Assembly: GCA_963704545.1 (NCBI GenBank)
Contig: OY969915.1
Location: 1,302,001-1,366,000, forward strand
Direction: 5' to 3'
DNA: 64,000 nt
Source: VRUE01 sp963704545
Lineage (GTDB): Bacteria > Actinomycetota > Thermoleophilia > Solirubrobacterales > 70-9
How positions within the stretch are numbered: position 1 is the stretch's first letter; each line of letters opens with the position of its first letter. Positions 8,970 to 16,446 of the stretch are shown in pieces. The notes under the pieces are model-generated. The model did no database searches. It worked only from the letters and a program-made list of their open reading frames with translations, and was not told the DNA's origin. Made by a program: the position numbers and the translations under genes.

Positions 8970-9332
8970 ATGCCCGCGGAGCCAGGCGACTCCACCTTCA
9001 CCCTGTACCGGCGCGGCATCGAGCTGCTCGAGGAGGAGGACTTCGAGGAGGCGGCTGCGCCGCTCGAGGAGGCCGCACGCCGGGCGCCCGAGAAGTCCTC
9101 GGTGCGCGAGGCGCTGGGCCGCGCCTACTTTCGGTCCGGCCACTTCGCCGCCGCCGCGATCGAGTTCAAAGCGGTGGTCGAGCGCCACCAGGTGAACGAC
9201 TACGCGCACTTCTGCCTCGGCCGCGCCCTGGCCAAGACCGGCGAGACCGAGCGCGCTCGCCACCACCTCGCGCTCGCCTCCAACCTGCGGCCGGACAGAA
9301 GTGACTACAGCTTCTACCGCGCGATGCTCTAA
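8970..9332 (+). CDS. Small TPR-repeat protein
   Basis: 120 residues. Two to three tetratricopeptide-like helical hairpins: LYRRGIELLEEEDFEEAAAPLEEAARRAP, then VREALGRAYFRSGHFAAAAIEFKAVVE, and AHFCLGRALAKTGETERARHHLALASNLRP. Likely a protein-protein interaction scaffold. ATG 8970 is chosen because of the TACACT box 6 nt before it; the frame is open further upstream. The stop overlaps the convergent histidine kinase stop by 4 nt. Confidence 0.8.
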   Translation: MPAEPGDSTFTLYRRGIELLEEEDFEEAAAPLEEAARRAPEKSSVREALGRAYFRSGHFAAAAIEFKAVVERHQVNDYAHFCLGRALAKTGETERARHHLALASNLRPDRSDYSFYRAML

Positions 9333-11119
9333 GCCCGACGTTTTTTGCGGTTGAGGAACCGCTCCGCCTCTGCCCGCTCCGCATCGCTGCCGCGGCGGGC
9401 GGCGACCTCCCGGCTTGCCCGCTCGTCGAGCTCGTCGCGGTGGCGAGCGGGGAGAGTGGCGACGATCGTGGTGCCGCTGCCGGGGGCGCTCTGGAGCTCC
9501 AGCCTCCCACCCGCCAAGGTGACGCGTTCGCGCATCCCGACCAGGCCGAAGCCGTCGGTCCTGGCGTTGGGGTCGAAGCCGCTCCCTTCGTCGGAGACCC
9601 GCACCCGCACGTTCTCCTCGTTCTCGGTCACCCCGACCCTGGCGCGATCTGTCCCCGCGTGCTGCGCCGCGTTGTTGAGCGCCTCCTGCACCAGCCGGAA
9701 GCCGGTGTCCTCGATCTCGCTGACGAGCCTGTGCTTCGTGCGGCCGGAGTGGAAGGCGAGGTCGAGGTCCAGGTCCACCTCGATCGTTTCGCTGGCGCTG
9801 AGGCGTTCGACGAGAGCTTCCAGCGCGACGCCCAGCCCAAGCTCGTCGAGCGTGGTCGGGCGCAGGTCGGCGATCAGGCGGCGCATCTCGGCGATCGCGT
9901 CGTCGACCTGGTCGATCCCCTGGGAGAGCAGGAGCTCGGCCTCCTCGGGCTCGCTGCGCCTGGCGGCCGAGAGCAGCACACGCAGTCCGGCGAGGCTCTG
10001 CAGGGACTCGTCGTGCAGCTCCCGCGCCCAGCGCCCGCGCTCGCGCTCGGTCGCGGCGATGCTTTCGCGAGTCCGGTCCTCGGCGATGGTCTGGGCGGTG
10101 GCGACCGCGGTCGCCGCGCTGGCGGCGAAGGAGACGAGAACCTGCTCGTCTTCGTCGCTGAAGCCGGTGGCGCGGCCCAGTGGCTCGAGCGCGACCAGCA
10201 CGCCGAGGGTCTGGCCGCGGAAGACGAGCGGCACGAGCAGTGCCGTGACACCCATGTCCGGGCTGCCGGGCCGCGCCATCAGGCTCGGATCGAGCTCCTG
10301 GATACGTCGTGGCTTCCGTGCCTCCAGCACCTGGCCGGGGATCGAGCCGCCGATCGAGATACGCGACTCGGCGAAGCTGTCCGCGTGCTCGCCGGCGACC
10401 GAGGCCGGGACGAGGTCGTCACCGTCGCGCAGCAGGATCAGCAGCGTGCGCGCCTCGACCAGCGCCCGGGCACGCTTCACCGCGATCTCGAGGATTCGCT
10501 CGAGGTCGGTCTCGCCGCCGACCGCGCGGGCGATCTCGGTCGTCGCTTCCAGCCGGTGCACGGCGCGCTCCATCTCGTCGCGCTGGCTCTCGACGCTGTG
10601 GTACAGGCGCGCGTTCTCGACCGCGATCGCCGTCCACTCGGCAAGGATCATCGCCGACTGCTCGTCGGCCTCGTCGAACTCGCCTTCGTCCTTCTCTGTC
10701 AAATAGAGGTTGCCCCAGGCATGGCCGCGGATCATCACCGGGACGCCGAGGAAGGTGGTCATCGGCGGGTGCGTGGGGGGGAAGCCGTAGGAGCGGGCAT
10801 GGTGGCCGACGTCGCTGAGGCGGAGCGGCCGCGGCCGCTCGATCAGCAGGCCGAGGACACCGCGCCCGCGCGGCAGGTTGCCGATCGCGCGCCGCGTCTC
10901 CTCGTCGACGCCGTGGGTGATGAAGCGCTCCAGCTCGTGGCGGTCCTCGTCGAGCACGCCGAGCGCGGCGTAGCGGGCGCCGGTCAGCTCGCAGGCGACT
11001 TCCAGCACGCGCCGGAAGACGACCTCGGGATCGAGCTCGGCCATGAGGCTGCGGCCCACGTCGATCAGCTCGCGAAGTCGCGGCTCGTCGAGCGCGCTGC
11101 TGTCATACCCCAGAGCCAT
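9329..11119 (-). CDS. Tandem-GAF sensor histidine kinase (NarX/DevS class)
   Basis: 596 residues, no membrane spans, so a cytoplasmic sensor. Two GAF domains (about 30-170 and 195-345) precede a HisKA_3 dimerisation region with the phospho-acceptor His in RELHDES (H369). An HATPase_c domain follows (N box LNNAAQHAG, G box DEGSGFD, then GFGLVGMRERV). The GAF pair resembles DevS/DosT, which bind haem or other small ligands; a haem-ligand His cannot be assigned here. The C-terminus has a charged tail after the ATPase. Divergent from the response-regulator gene at 11258, its probable partner. Confidence 0.9.
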   Translation of the reverse strand: MALGYDSSALDEPRLRELIDVGRSLMAELDPEVVFRRVLEVACELTGARYAALGVLDEDRHELERFITHGVDEETRRAIGNLPRGRGVLGLLIERPRPLRLSDVGHHARSYGFPPTHPPMTTFLGVPVMIRGHAWGNLYLTEKDEGEFDEADEQSAMILAEWTAIAVENARLYHSVESQRDEMERAVHRLEATTEIARAVGGETDLERILEIAVKRARALVEARTLLILLRDGDDLVPASVAGEHADSFAESRISIGGSIPGQVLEARKPRRIQELDPSLMARPGSPDMGVTALLVPLVFRGQTLGVLVALEPLGRATGFSDEDEQVLVSFAASAATAVATAQTIAEDRTRESIAATERERGRWARELHDESLQSLAGLRVLLSAARRSEPEEAELLLSQGIDQVDDAIAEMRRLIADLRPTTLDELGLGVALEALVERLSASETIEVDLDLDLAFHSGRTKHRLVSEIEDTGFRLVQEALNNAAQHAGTDRARVGVTENEENVRVRVSDEGSGFDPNARTDGFGLVGMRERVTLAGGRLELQSAPGSGTTIVATLPARHRDELDERASREVAARRGSDAERAEAERFLNRKKRRA

Positions 11120-11257
11120 TTCAGCCCTCCCTTCGAGCCTTTTCGGCTAAACGATCCTATCGCTCGCGCCAATTTGGTCAAAGTGAATTGACCTCAGTCT
11201 GAAATTCGCGGTAAAACACCGATGTCCGGCGGTCTCGCGGGGGGTTAGATGGTGGGG

Positions 11258-11956
11258 ATGAGCACAGCCGAGAGAAGCGCCGGCGCAGGTAATGTCGCCA
11301 CCGTGCACGATGCAGCGTCGGAGGCGAAAGAGACGACGATCGTCCTCGCCGACGACCACACGGTGATGCGCAGCGCCCTGCGGATGCTGCTGGACGCCGA
11401 GCCTGGCTTCGAGGTGGTCGCCGAGGCCGGCGACGCCGAGACCGCGATCCGCTACGTCCGTGGCCACAAGCCGGCGGTCCTGATCCTCGACCTCAACATG
11501 CCGGGGCGGGCAAGCCTCGAGGCGGTGCCCGACATCCAGGAGGCCTCGCCGGGCACCGAGATCGTCGTGCTGACGATGCAGAACGAGCCCGCCTTCGCCC
11601 GCCGTGCCCTGCAGGCCGGGGTCCGCGGCTACGTGCTGAAGGAGGCCGCGGACGCCGAGCTCGTCCAGGCTGTGCGCAGCGCTGCCGCCGGGGACACTTA
11701 TTTGCAGCCGGCTCTCGGGGCGCGGCTCGCGGCCGGCGCGGATGCCCGCGGGGAGGCCGACGAGCTGAGCGAGCGCGAGCGCGACGTGCTCCGGTTGATC
11801 GCGTTGGGCCATACCAATGCTGAGGTCGCCGAGCAGCTCTACATCAGCATTCGTACCGTGGAGAGCCATCGGGCTCATATTCAGCAGAAGCTGAGGCTTT
11901 CCAGCCGCGCTGAGCTTGTCCGTTACGCGCTTGAGCGCGGTCTCGTCGAAACCTGA
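11258..11956 (+). CDS. NarL/FixJ-family response regulator
   Basis: Receiver domain with acidic pocket DD (32-33) and phospho-acceptor D78 (LILDLNMPG), plus the conserved Lys in YVLKEA. A LuxR-type HTH follows (LSERERDVLRLIALGHTNAEVAEQL... TVESHRAHI). Start is ATG 11258; a TTAGAT box (11245-11250) ends 7 nt upstream. An in-frame ATG at 11249 overlaps that box. 232 residues. A disordered N-terminal stretch of about 25 residues precedes the receiver. Likely phosphorylated by the divergent GAF kinase. Confidence 0.9.
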   Translation: MSTAERSAGAGNVATVHDAASEAKETTIVLADDHTVMRSALRMLLDAEPGFEVVAEAGDAETAIRYVRGHKPAVLILDLNMPGRASLEAVPDIQEASPGTEIVVLTMQNEPAFARRALQAGVRGYVLKEAADAELVQAVRSAAAGDTYLQPALGARLAAGADARGEADELSERERDVLRLIALGHTNAEVAEQLYISIRTVESHRAHIQQKLRLSSRAELVRYALERGLVET

Positions 11957-11981
11957 GGCTCTGAGCAGCCTCGGCGAAGTG

Positions 11982-12677
11982 TCAGGTGAGGAGTGGGATC
12001 ACGCAGCGGAATTTGTGTGAGCTTGTGGAAACGGCGAAGCCGACCACACCGCTCGCAGAAACCGTCACGACTGCGTATTCGTCTGGGCCAGTCATGTTCG
12101 TTATGTCGCTGCTCCACTCGTCTTTGTTGTCGAGGTTTATTCCCGGTTTTTGGGCGAAGGCGGCTAGCTGGAGGGCGTCGGGGAGGGTTCCTCCTTGGGT
12201 TGCGCAGGAGGCGGCGGCTGCGGGGGCGCTGATTGCGGTTTCGCCGGGGGAGGTTTGCCAGCAGGCCCCGGCGAAGGGTTGGGTGCCGGGTAGGCAGCCG
12301 GCGGAGTAGCCGTTCACTTTGCTGGCGGTGACCGCGTTTACGGCGTTGAGGGCGGTTTGGGCGTCGACGGCGCTCTGGGCGGTGTCTGCCGTTTCCGCGT
12401 GGGCCGCGTTCGGCACCTGGCCGAGGCTGAGCTCGTTGATTTCGGCGCCGGTGATCGGGCCGGAGTGCTGGCCGAGCGCGGAGAGCACCCCGGGCTTCAG
12501 CCGGTTCGCCGCCACCGAGCCCGGCTTCAGGCGGTTGCCCGGCAATGACTTGACCTTGACCGCACGGCCGTTGAGCTTGGCCTTCTGTGCCGCGTAGACG
12601 GTGCCGCCGAGTGCGACGAACAGCGCCAGTGCCGCGATCGCAAGCGCCGGCGACGGCAATCTCATCCCTCTTCTCAT
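11982..12677 (-). CDS. Secreted or anchored lineage-specific protein
   Basis: 231 residues. The N-terminus (RLPSPALAIAALALFVALGG then TVYAA) is a signal peptide or anchor of a kind I associate with many Thermoleophilia exported proteins. A linker with repeated Ala/Thr/Asn units (HAETADTAQSAVDAQTALNA) leads to a C-terminal domain with three cysteines (SAGC, GACW, ASCA) plus FRC near the end. The fold and role are unknown; a cell-surface function is inference. ATG 12677 has GGGGGGAAG upstream; ATG 12665 is an alternative. Confidence 0.7.
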   Translation of the reverse strand: MRRGMRLPSPALAIAALALFVALGGTVYAAQKAKLNGRAVKVKSLPGNRLKPGSVAANRLKPGVLSALGQHSGPITGAEINELSLGQVPNAAHAETADTAQSAVDAQTALNAVNAVTASKVNGYSAGCLPGTQPFAGACWQTSPGETAISAPAAAASCATQGGTLPDALQLAAFAQKPGINLDNKDEWSSDITNMTGPDEYAVVTVSASGVVGFAVSTSSHKFRCVIPLLT

Positions 12678-12774
12678 CGCTTCCCCCCTAGTTAGGAACT
12701 GCCTGCGCCGAGCCTAGGCCGGGCGGGAGGAAGGGCCAAGAATGGTGGACGAACGTTCAGCGGTCAGCCGGCGC

Positions 12775-13380
12775 TCAGCGCCGGTCGACCTGGCCCTTCA
12801 ATTGCCTGTCGAGATCGCGGGCGATGTCGACCAGCGCCTGCATGTGGGCGCTGCTCGCCTCGCCGACGCCGTCCGTCAGCTCGCTGTCGGATTCGCCCTC
12901 GCCGGCCTGGGGGACCGGCGCGCTTGCCAGCAGCTCTTCGATCGGCCCCGGCTCTGTCACCTGCTCGGCGATCACCTGTTCGAAGTCCCTGCGCTGCGCG
13001 CCCAGCAGTTGCGCCAGCCCGTGCATGAAGAGCCGTGGCGTCATCAGCGGCGGGCCGTTGACCGCGGCGTCCATCCAGACCGGGATCCGCTCCGTGGCGT
13101 CCTTCGATTCCTCCTGGATTCGCCGTTTCGTCTCCGGAACGATCGAGATGCCGGCGAGGATCACGCTGTAGCGCTTGACGTCGGCGATCAGGTTGTCCAG
13201 CAGGAGTTGGAAGTCGCTCACCGGCGGCTCGTCCTCGCCGCGCATCTCTTCCAGGTTCTCGCGTGTGAGACGCGGCATTCCCAGCGTGAGCACCACGACC
13301 TCTTCCACGGTGCGCGGTGGCCCCTCGGGGTCCGGCGGCATACCCTCCGGCTCGTTGCTGATCGGCGGCTCACTGGCCAT
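12775..13380 (-). CDS. Hypothetical cytoplasmic protein
   Basis: 201 residues from ATG 13380 (MASEPPISNEPEG), with GGGGAAG upstream. The N-terminal 25 residues are Pro/Glu-rich and probably disordered. The body is helical and charged with no membrane span (FQLLLDNLIADVKRYSVILAG, then AQLLGAQRRDFEQVIAEQV). I do not recognise the family. An upstream perfect hairpin lies in its leader. An N-terminal extension to 13461 is possible but would be translated through that hairpin. Confidence 0.6.
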   Translation of the reverse strand: MASEPPISNEPEGMPPDPEGPPRTVEEVVVLTLGMPRLTRENLEEMRGEDEPPVSDFQLLLDNLIADVKRYSVILAGISIVPETKRRIQEESKDATERIPVWMDAAVNGPPLMTPRLFMHGLAQLLGAQRRDFEQVIAEQVTEPGPIEELLASAPVPQAGEGESDSELTDGVGEASSAHMQALVDIARDLDRQLKGQVDRR

Positions 13381-13408
13381 CGAGGTCTTCCCCAGTCCAA
13401 GATTTTGC

Positions 13409-13444
13409 GACCCGCAGGCCGGCGTCGCGACCGGCCTGCGGGTC
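13409..13444. other. Perfect 14-bp hairpin in the 5' region of the minus-strand hypothetical gene
   Basis: GACCCGCAGGCCGG and CCGGCCTGCGGGTC pair perfectly with an 8-nt loop. It begins 29 nt upstream of the 13380 start on the minus strand. Between it and the B12 riboswitch (13445-13577) I see no other feature. Confidence 0.6.
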
Positions 13445-13577
13445 AAGAGGCCACGCCGCAAAGATTAACTCTTATTGAGTGTTTGTGACGTAATGGACAA
13501 CTGGACGCCCCACGATGCGGGTTTCCGCGGGATCCAAAGGCGCGTGCCGGCCGCACCGGCTCCGTCCGGAGAGCGGA

Positions 13578-13583
13578 TAGACT
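13578..13583 (+). promoter_or_regulatory. Probable -10 box of the B12-riboswitch operon (TAGACT)
   Basis: TAGACT lies about 14 nt upstream of the riboswitch aptamer. This box would give a leader RNA of about 200 nt that starts just before the aptamer. No convincing -35 is visible. Confidence 0.4.
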
Positions 13584-13596
13584 CGCCCGCGTAAAT

Positions 13597-13765
13597 ACGG
13601 TCGGTGGTCAAGGGAAGTCCGGTGAGAAGCCGGCGCGGTCCCGCCACTGTGACCGGGTCGAGGACGTCGCAGGCGCTTTGCGTCAGCCACTGGGGAGGAC
13701 ACCGATTCCCCGGGAAGGTGCGGCGGCCCAAACCCCGGAAGCCAGGAGACCTGTCCCCGGCCAGC
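13597..13765 (+). ncRNA. Cobalamin (B12) riboswitch
   Basis: Family landmarks in order: a GGTCGGTGGTCA start, GGGAAGTCCGGTGAGAAGCC, the GCGGTCCCGCCACTGT B12-box-type core (about 13635-13650), GAGGAC, and the closing AAGCCAGGAGACCTG (13739-13753). In this family, B12 binding usually shuts off downstream expression. The first gene starts 30 nt later at ATG 13797, close enough for control of translation initiation; no clear terminator with a T-tract is seen. It ties the next five genes to cobalamin. Confidence 0.93.
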
Positions 13766-13796
13766 CATGACAACCCTCGAGGAAAGGGTGGCTTAA

Positions 13797-14546
13797 ATGC
13801 CAAGACTCGTTCCAATTCGGCTGGCCGCCGCGTGCGCGCTGGCTCTAGCATTCGTAATGTCCAGTGCCGCTTTGGCGTTCGCCAAGGGTCCGGTTGCGGA
13901 TCTGCGCGTGGTCGGCAGCGGCGGCAAGGTGCTCGCCGAAAAGTCGTTCGGCGTGGGCGGTGAGGTCTCTGTGAAGACCAGCCCCAAGGCGACCTGTTTC
14001 GGCCCCGGCACCGGAGGCAGCGGCAAGTCGGTGGCCGTCAAGGGCGCCACGGCGCTCGGCATGCTGATCCAGGGTGCCAAGTTCATCGCCGCGCTGAAGC
14101 CGCTCTTTCTCACGGACAGCTTCATCGACGAATTCGGCCTGGGCCTGTGCGGCATCGGCGGGATCGAAGGCAAGGGCATGAACAGCTGGTACCTCAAGGT
14201 CAACCACAAGAGCCCCTCCGTCGGCGGTGAAGCCGTCAAGGTCGGTAAGGGCGACGAGGTGCTCTGGGCCTACGGCTCATACCCGTACCCGGACGAGCTC
14301 GTGCTGAGTGCGCCGGACGAGGTGCAGGCCGGGGTGCCGTTCGGCGTCCGCGTCTTCGCCTTCGACGAAAAAGGCAAGAAGACGCCCGCGGCCGGGGCGA
14401 CCGTCAGCGGTGCCTCGGGGCCGACCGATTCCCAGGGCCGCGCGATGGTGACGCTCTCCGGCCCGGCGCGGCTGGTCGCCCACCATGGCAAGGACACGCC
14501 CTCCAGCCGCGAGGCCGTGTGCGTGGGAGGTAGGTGCCCGCGCTAA
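13797..14546 (+). CDS. Secreted DUF4430-like protein under B12 control
   Basis: 249 residues with a signal peptide (LAAACALALAFVMSSAALAFA). Residues about 110-160 resemble DUF4430, the beta-domain fold of transcobalamin and intrinsic factor: WYLKVNHKSPSVGGEAV, then VGKGDEVLWAYG. An Ig-like or Big_1-type tail follows (VQAGVPFGVRVFAFDEKGKK, then a TDSQGRAMVTL turn). First gene after the riboswitch, with GGAAAGG upstream. The inferred role is extracellular cobalamin or cobinamide capture for the ECF transporter encoded downstream. Confidence 0.8.
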   Translation: MPRLVPIRLAAACALALAFVMSSAALAFAKGPVADLRVVGSGGKVLAEKSFGVGGEVSVKTSPKATCFGPGTGGSGKSVAVKGATALGMLIQGAKFIAALKPLFLTDSFIDEFGLGLCGIGGIEGKGMNSWYLKVNHKSPSVGGEAVKVGKGDEVLWAYGSYPYPDELVLSAPDEVQAGVPFGVRVFAFDEKGKKTPAAGATVSGASGPTDSQGRAMVTLSGPARLVAHHGKDTPSSREAVCVGGRCPR

Positions 14547-15478
14547 GGGGCATCTGGCGACCCGCAGCCGCCAAAACGGCGGCCGCGATCCTGCTGCTCG
14601 TTGCAGCTGCGATCGCGGCCGCCGGCTGCGGCGTCGGTCCCGGTGAGGAGGTCGGAGACGTCGAGCTGACCGTGACGCGGGACTACGGCACCGCGATCGT
14701 GACCGAGCGCGAGCTCGGCGACGTGACCGAGTCCGACACCGTGATGCGGGTGCTCGAAGCCAGCGCCGACGTCTCGACTCGCTACGGCGGCGGCTTCGTG
14801 CAGGCGATCGACGGGATCGAGGCGCAGGAGCGCTTCGGCCGTTCGCGGGACTGGTTCTTCTACGTCAACGGCGTCGAGTCGACCGTCGGGGCCGCCGACT
14901 ACCCGCTGCTCGGCGGCGAGGCGATCTGGTGGGACTACCGCGACTGGGATGCGGCGATGCGGGTCCCGGCCGTGGTCGGCTCCTGGCCCCAGCCTTTTCT
15001 CGACGGCTACGCCGGACAGCGAAAGCCTGTCGCGGTCGAGTGCCTCGGTGGGGGCGGGGCGTGCGCGGAGGTGCGTGAGCGGCTGGGGGGCGAAGGGGTG
15101 GCCGTTGCTCGAGGGACCCCCGAGGGGGCGATCCGCGTGCTGGTCGGTCCCTGGGGGCGGGTGCGGAGCGACCCGGCGGCGGCGCAGGTCGAGGACGGCC
15201 CGCGCTCCAGCGGCGTCTTCGCCGACTTCGAGTCCGGTTCCGGCGGCGAGCGGCTGCTGGGCCTCGACGAGGGCGGCGAGCCGGGGCGGACGTTCGGGCC
15301 CGATGCGGGGCTTGTCGCCGCGGTGCGCCGGCTCGACTCGCCGCCGGTCTGGGTGGTGAGCGGGACGAGCGCGGCCGGGGTCGAGGCGGCCGCCGGGCTG
15401 CTCGACCGTGACAACCTGCGCCACCATTACGCGGTCGCCGTCGAAGGCGGGGAGGAGGAAGCGCTGCCGCTCCGATGA
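14534..15478 (+). CDS. DUF4430 lipoprotein (transcobalamin beta-domain-like)
   Basis: 314 residues. GTG 14534 overlaps the previous gene by 13 nt. The N-terminal hydrophobic stretch ends in a lipobox (IAAAGC, Cys about 34), so it is probably anchored on the outer leaf. The DUF4430 region (about 60-145) has the typical SDTVMRVLEAS start and WFFYVNGVESTVGAADYPL, then GEAIWWDYRDW. A second part (about 150-310) has no family I can name. Together with the toroid domain encoded at 18121-19968, it gives both halves of an intrinsic-factor-like binder. Confidence 0.85.
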   Translation: MPALRGIWRPAAAKTAAAILLLVAAAIAAAGCGVGPGEEVGDVELTVTRDYGTAIVTERELGDVTESDTVMRVLEASADVSTRYGGGFVQAIDGIEAQERFGRSRDWFFYVNGVESTVGAADYPLLGGEAIWWDYRDWDAAMRVPAVVGSWPQPFLDGYAGQRKPVAVECLGGGGACAEVRERLGGEGVAVARGTPEGAIRVLVGPWGRVRSDPAAAQVEDGPRSSGVFADFESGSGGERLLGLDEGGEPGRTFGPDAGLVAAVRRLDSPPVWVVSGTSAAGVEAAAGLLDRDNLRHHYAVAVEGGEEEALPLR

Positions 15479-16446
15479 GATCGCCGTTCGCCTACACGCC
15501 GAGGCAGGGGCCGCTGCAGGCGGCCTCGCCGGCCGCCGCGGTCGCCTACCTCGGCTCGCTGGCCGCCGTCGCCTTCGCCTACTCGAGCCCGGTCGTCCTC
15601 CTTGCCGCCGGTGTCGCGCTGGTCCTCGCCGGCCACCTCGCCGGGGCAGGCGCGGCCGTCCGGGCCGCCCTCTGGATGGGCCTGACGCTGGCCCTGCTGA
15701 TCGTCGCCGTCAACGCCCTCGTTGTCGGTCGCGGCGAGACGGTGCTCCTGCGCCTGGGGGAGTGGCCACTGCTCGGCCGGGTCGACGTGACCGCGGAGGC
15801 GATCGCCTCCGGCGCCGTCATCGGCCTGCGGGCCGCTGTGGTGATGGTGGCCTTCGCCGTCTACTCGGCCTGCGTCGACCCCGACCGGGTGCTGCGAGCG
15901 CTCCGTCCCCTGGCCGGTCGCTCGGCCCTGACCGCGACGCTGGTCTCGCGTCTCGTCCCGGTCGCGGCTGCCGACGCCGCCCGGCTGCGCGACGCCGCCC
16001 GGCTGCGCGGCCCCGGTGCTGCGCCGGTGGGCCGGGCGCCGCTGGCCCGTCGCCTCCTGGCCGGCTCGCTCGACCGCGCCGTCGACGTTGCCGCGACGCT
16101 GGAGCTACGCGGCTACTCCCTGACGCCCTCCGACACTTCGCAGGGCGGTGTCCTCGGTCGCCCGAATCGGGTCACGCACCAAAAAGTGCGCTCCCCTCAC
16201 CGGGCTCCCTGCGTCCTTGCCCTGTTTGGTCGGGCGGGCGTCAGGAGGTCGCGGTACGACCGGCGTTTCTTCGCGACGGGTGCCACTGTGCTCGGGGCGG
16301 CGATCGCCGGCAAGCTCCTCGGTGCCGACGCCTTCTCCGAATACCCGGCGGTGGAGATCGGCGCCGCCCCGGCGACACTCGCGCTCTCCGCCCTGCTCGT
16401 CCTCAGCGGCCTCGCGCCGCTTCGCCCGAAGGCTCGCCGTGCCTGA
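15475..16446 (+). CDS. ecfT: ECF transporter transmembrane (T) component with an in-frame insertion
   Basis: 323 residues, ATGA overlap with the lipoprotein gene. CbiQ/EcfT family: several spans, then the cytoplasmic coupling helices with alanine/arginine motifs (ADAARLRDAARLRG, about 162-175) and LELRGYSL (about 207-214), which dock on the two ATPases. Directly after that motif, residues about 215-257 are translated from a copy of the family-C repeat, and the normal sequence resumes at RYDRRFF. The insertion keeps the frame and its codons read through without stops. Couples ATP hydrolysis to the S-component. Confidence 0.88.
   Translation: MRSPFAYTPRQGPLQAASPAAAVAYLGSLAAVAFAYSSPVVLLAAGVALVLAGHLAGAGAAVRAALWMGLTLALLIVAVNALVVGRGETVLLRLGEWPLLGRVDVTAEAIASGAVIGLRAAVVMVAFAVYSACVDPDRVLRALRPLAGRSALTATLVSRLVPVAAADAARLRDAARLRGPGAAPVGRAPLARRLLAGSLDRAVDVAATLELRGYSLTPSDTSQGGVLGRPNRVTHQKVRSPHRAPCVLALFGRAGVRRSRYDRRFFATGATVLGAAIAGKLLGADAFSEYPAVEIGAAPATLALSALLVLSGLAPLRPKARRA
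16119..16245. repeat. Family-C element, copy C1, inside ecfT
   Basis: Imperfect arms (16119-16134 and 16229-16245: TGACGCCC..CGAC against GTCGGGCGGGCGTCA) flank a core containing GTGTCCTCGGTCGC and CTCCCTGCGTCCTTGCCC. Both blocks recur in the intergenic copies at 55493 and 60821. Here it is translated in frame as part of EcfT. Confidence 0.8.

Noticed and set aside
13465..13851. Open frame on the minus strand across the B12 riboswitch
   Set aside because: It is antisense to a clear cobalamin aptamer with all landmarks, has no recognisable motifs, and is explained by GC-rich stop-poor sequence.
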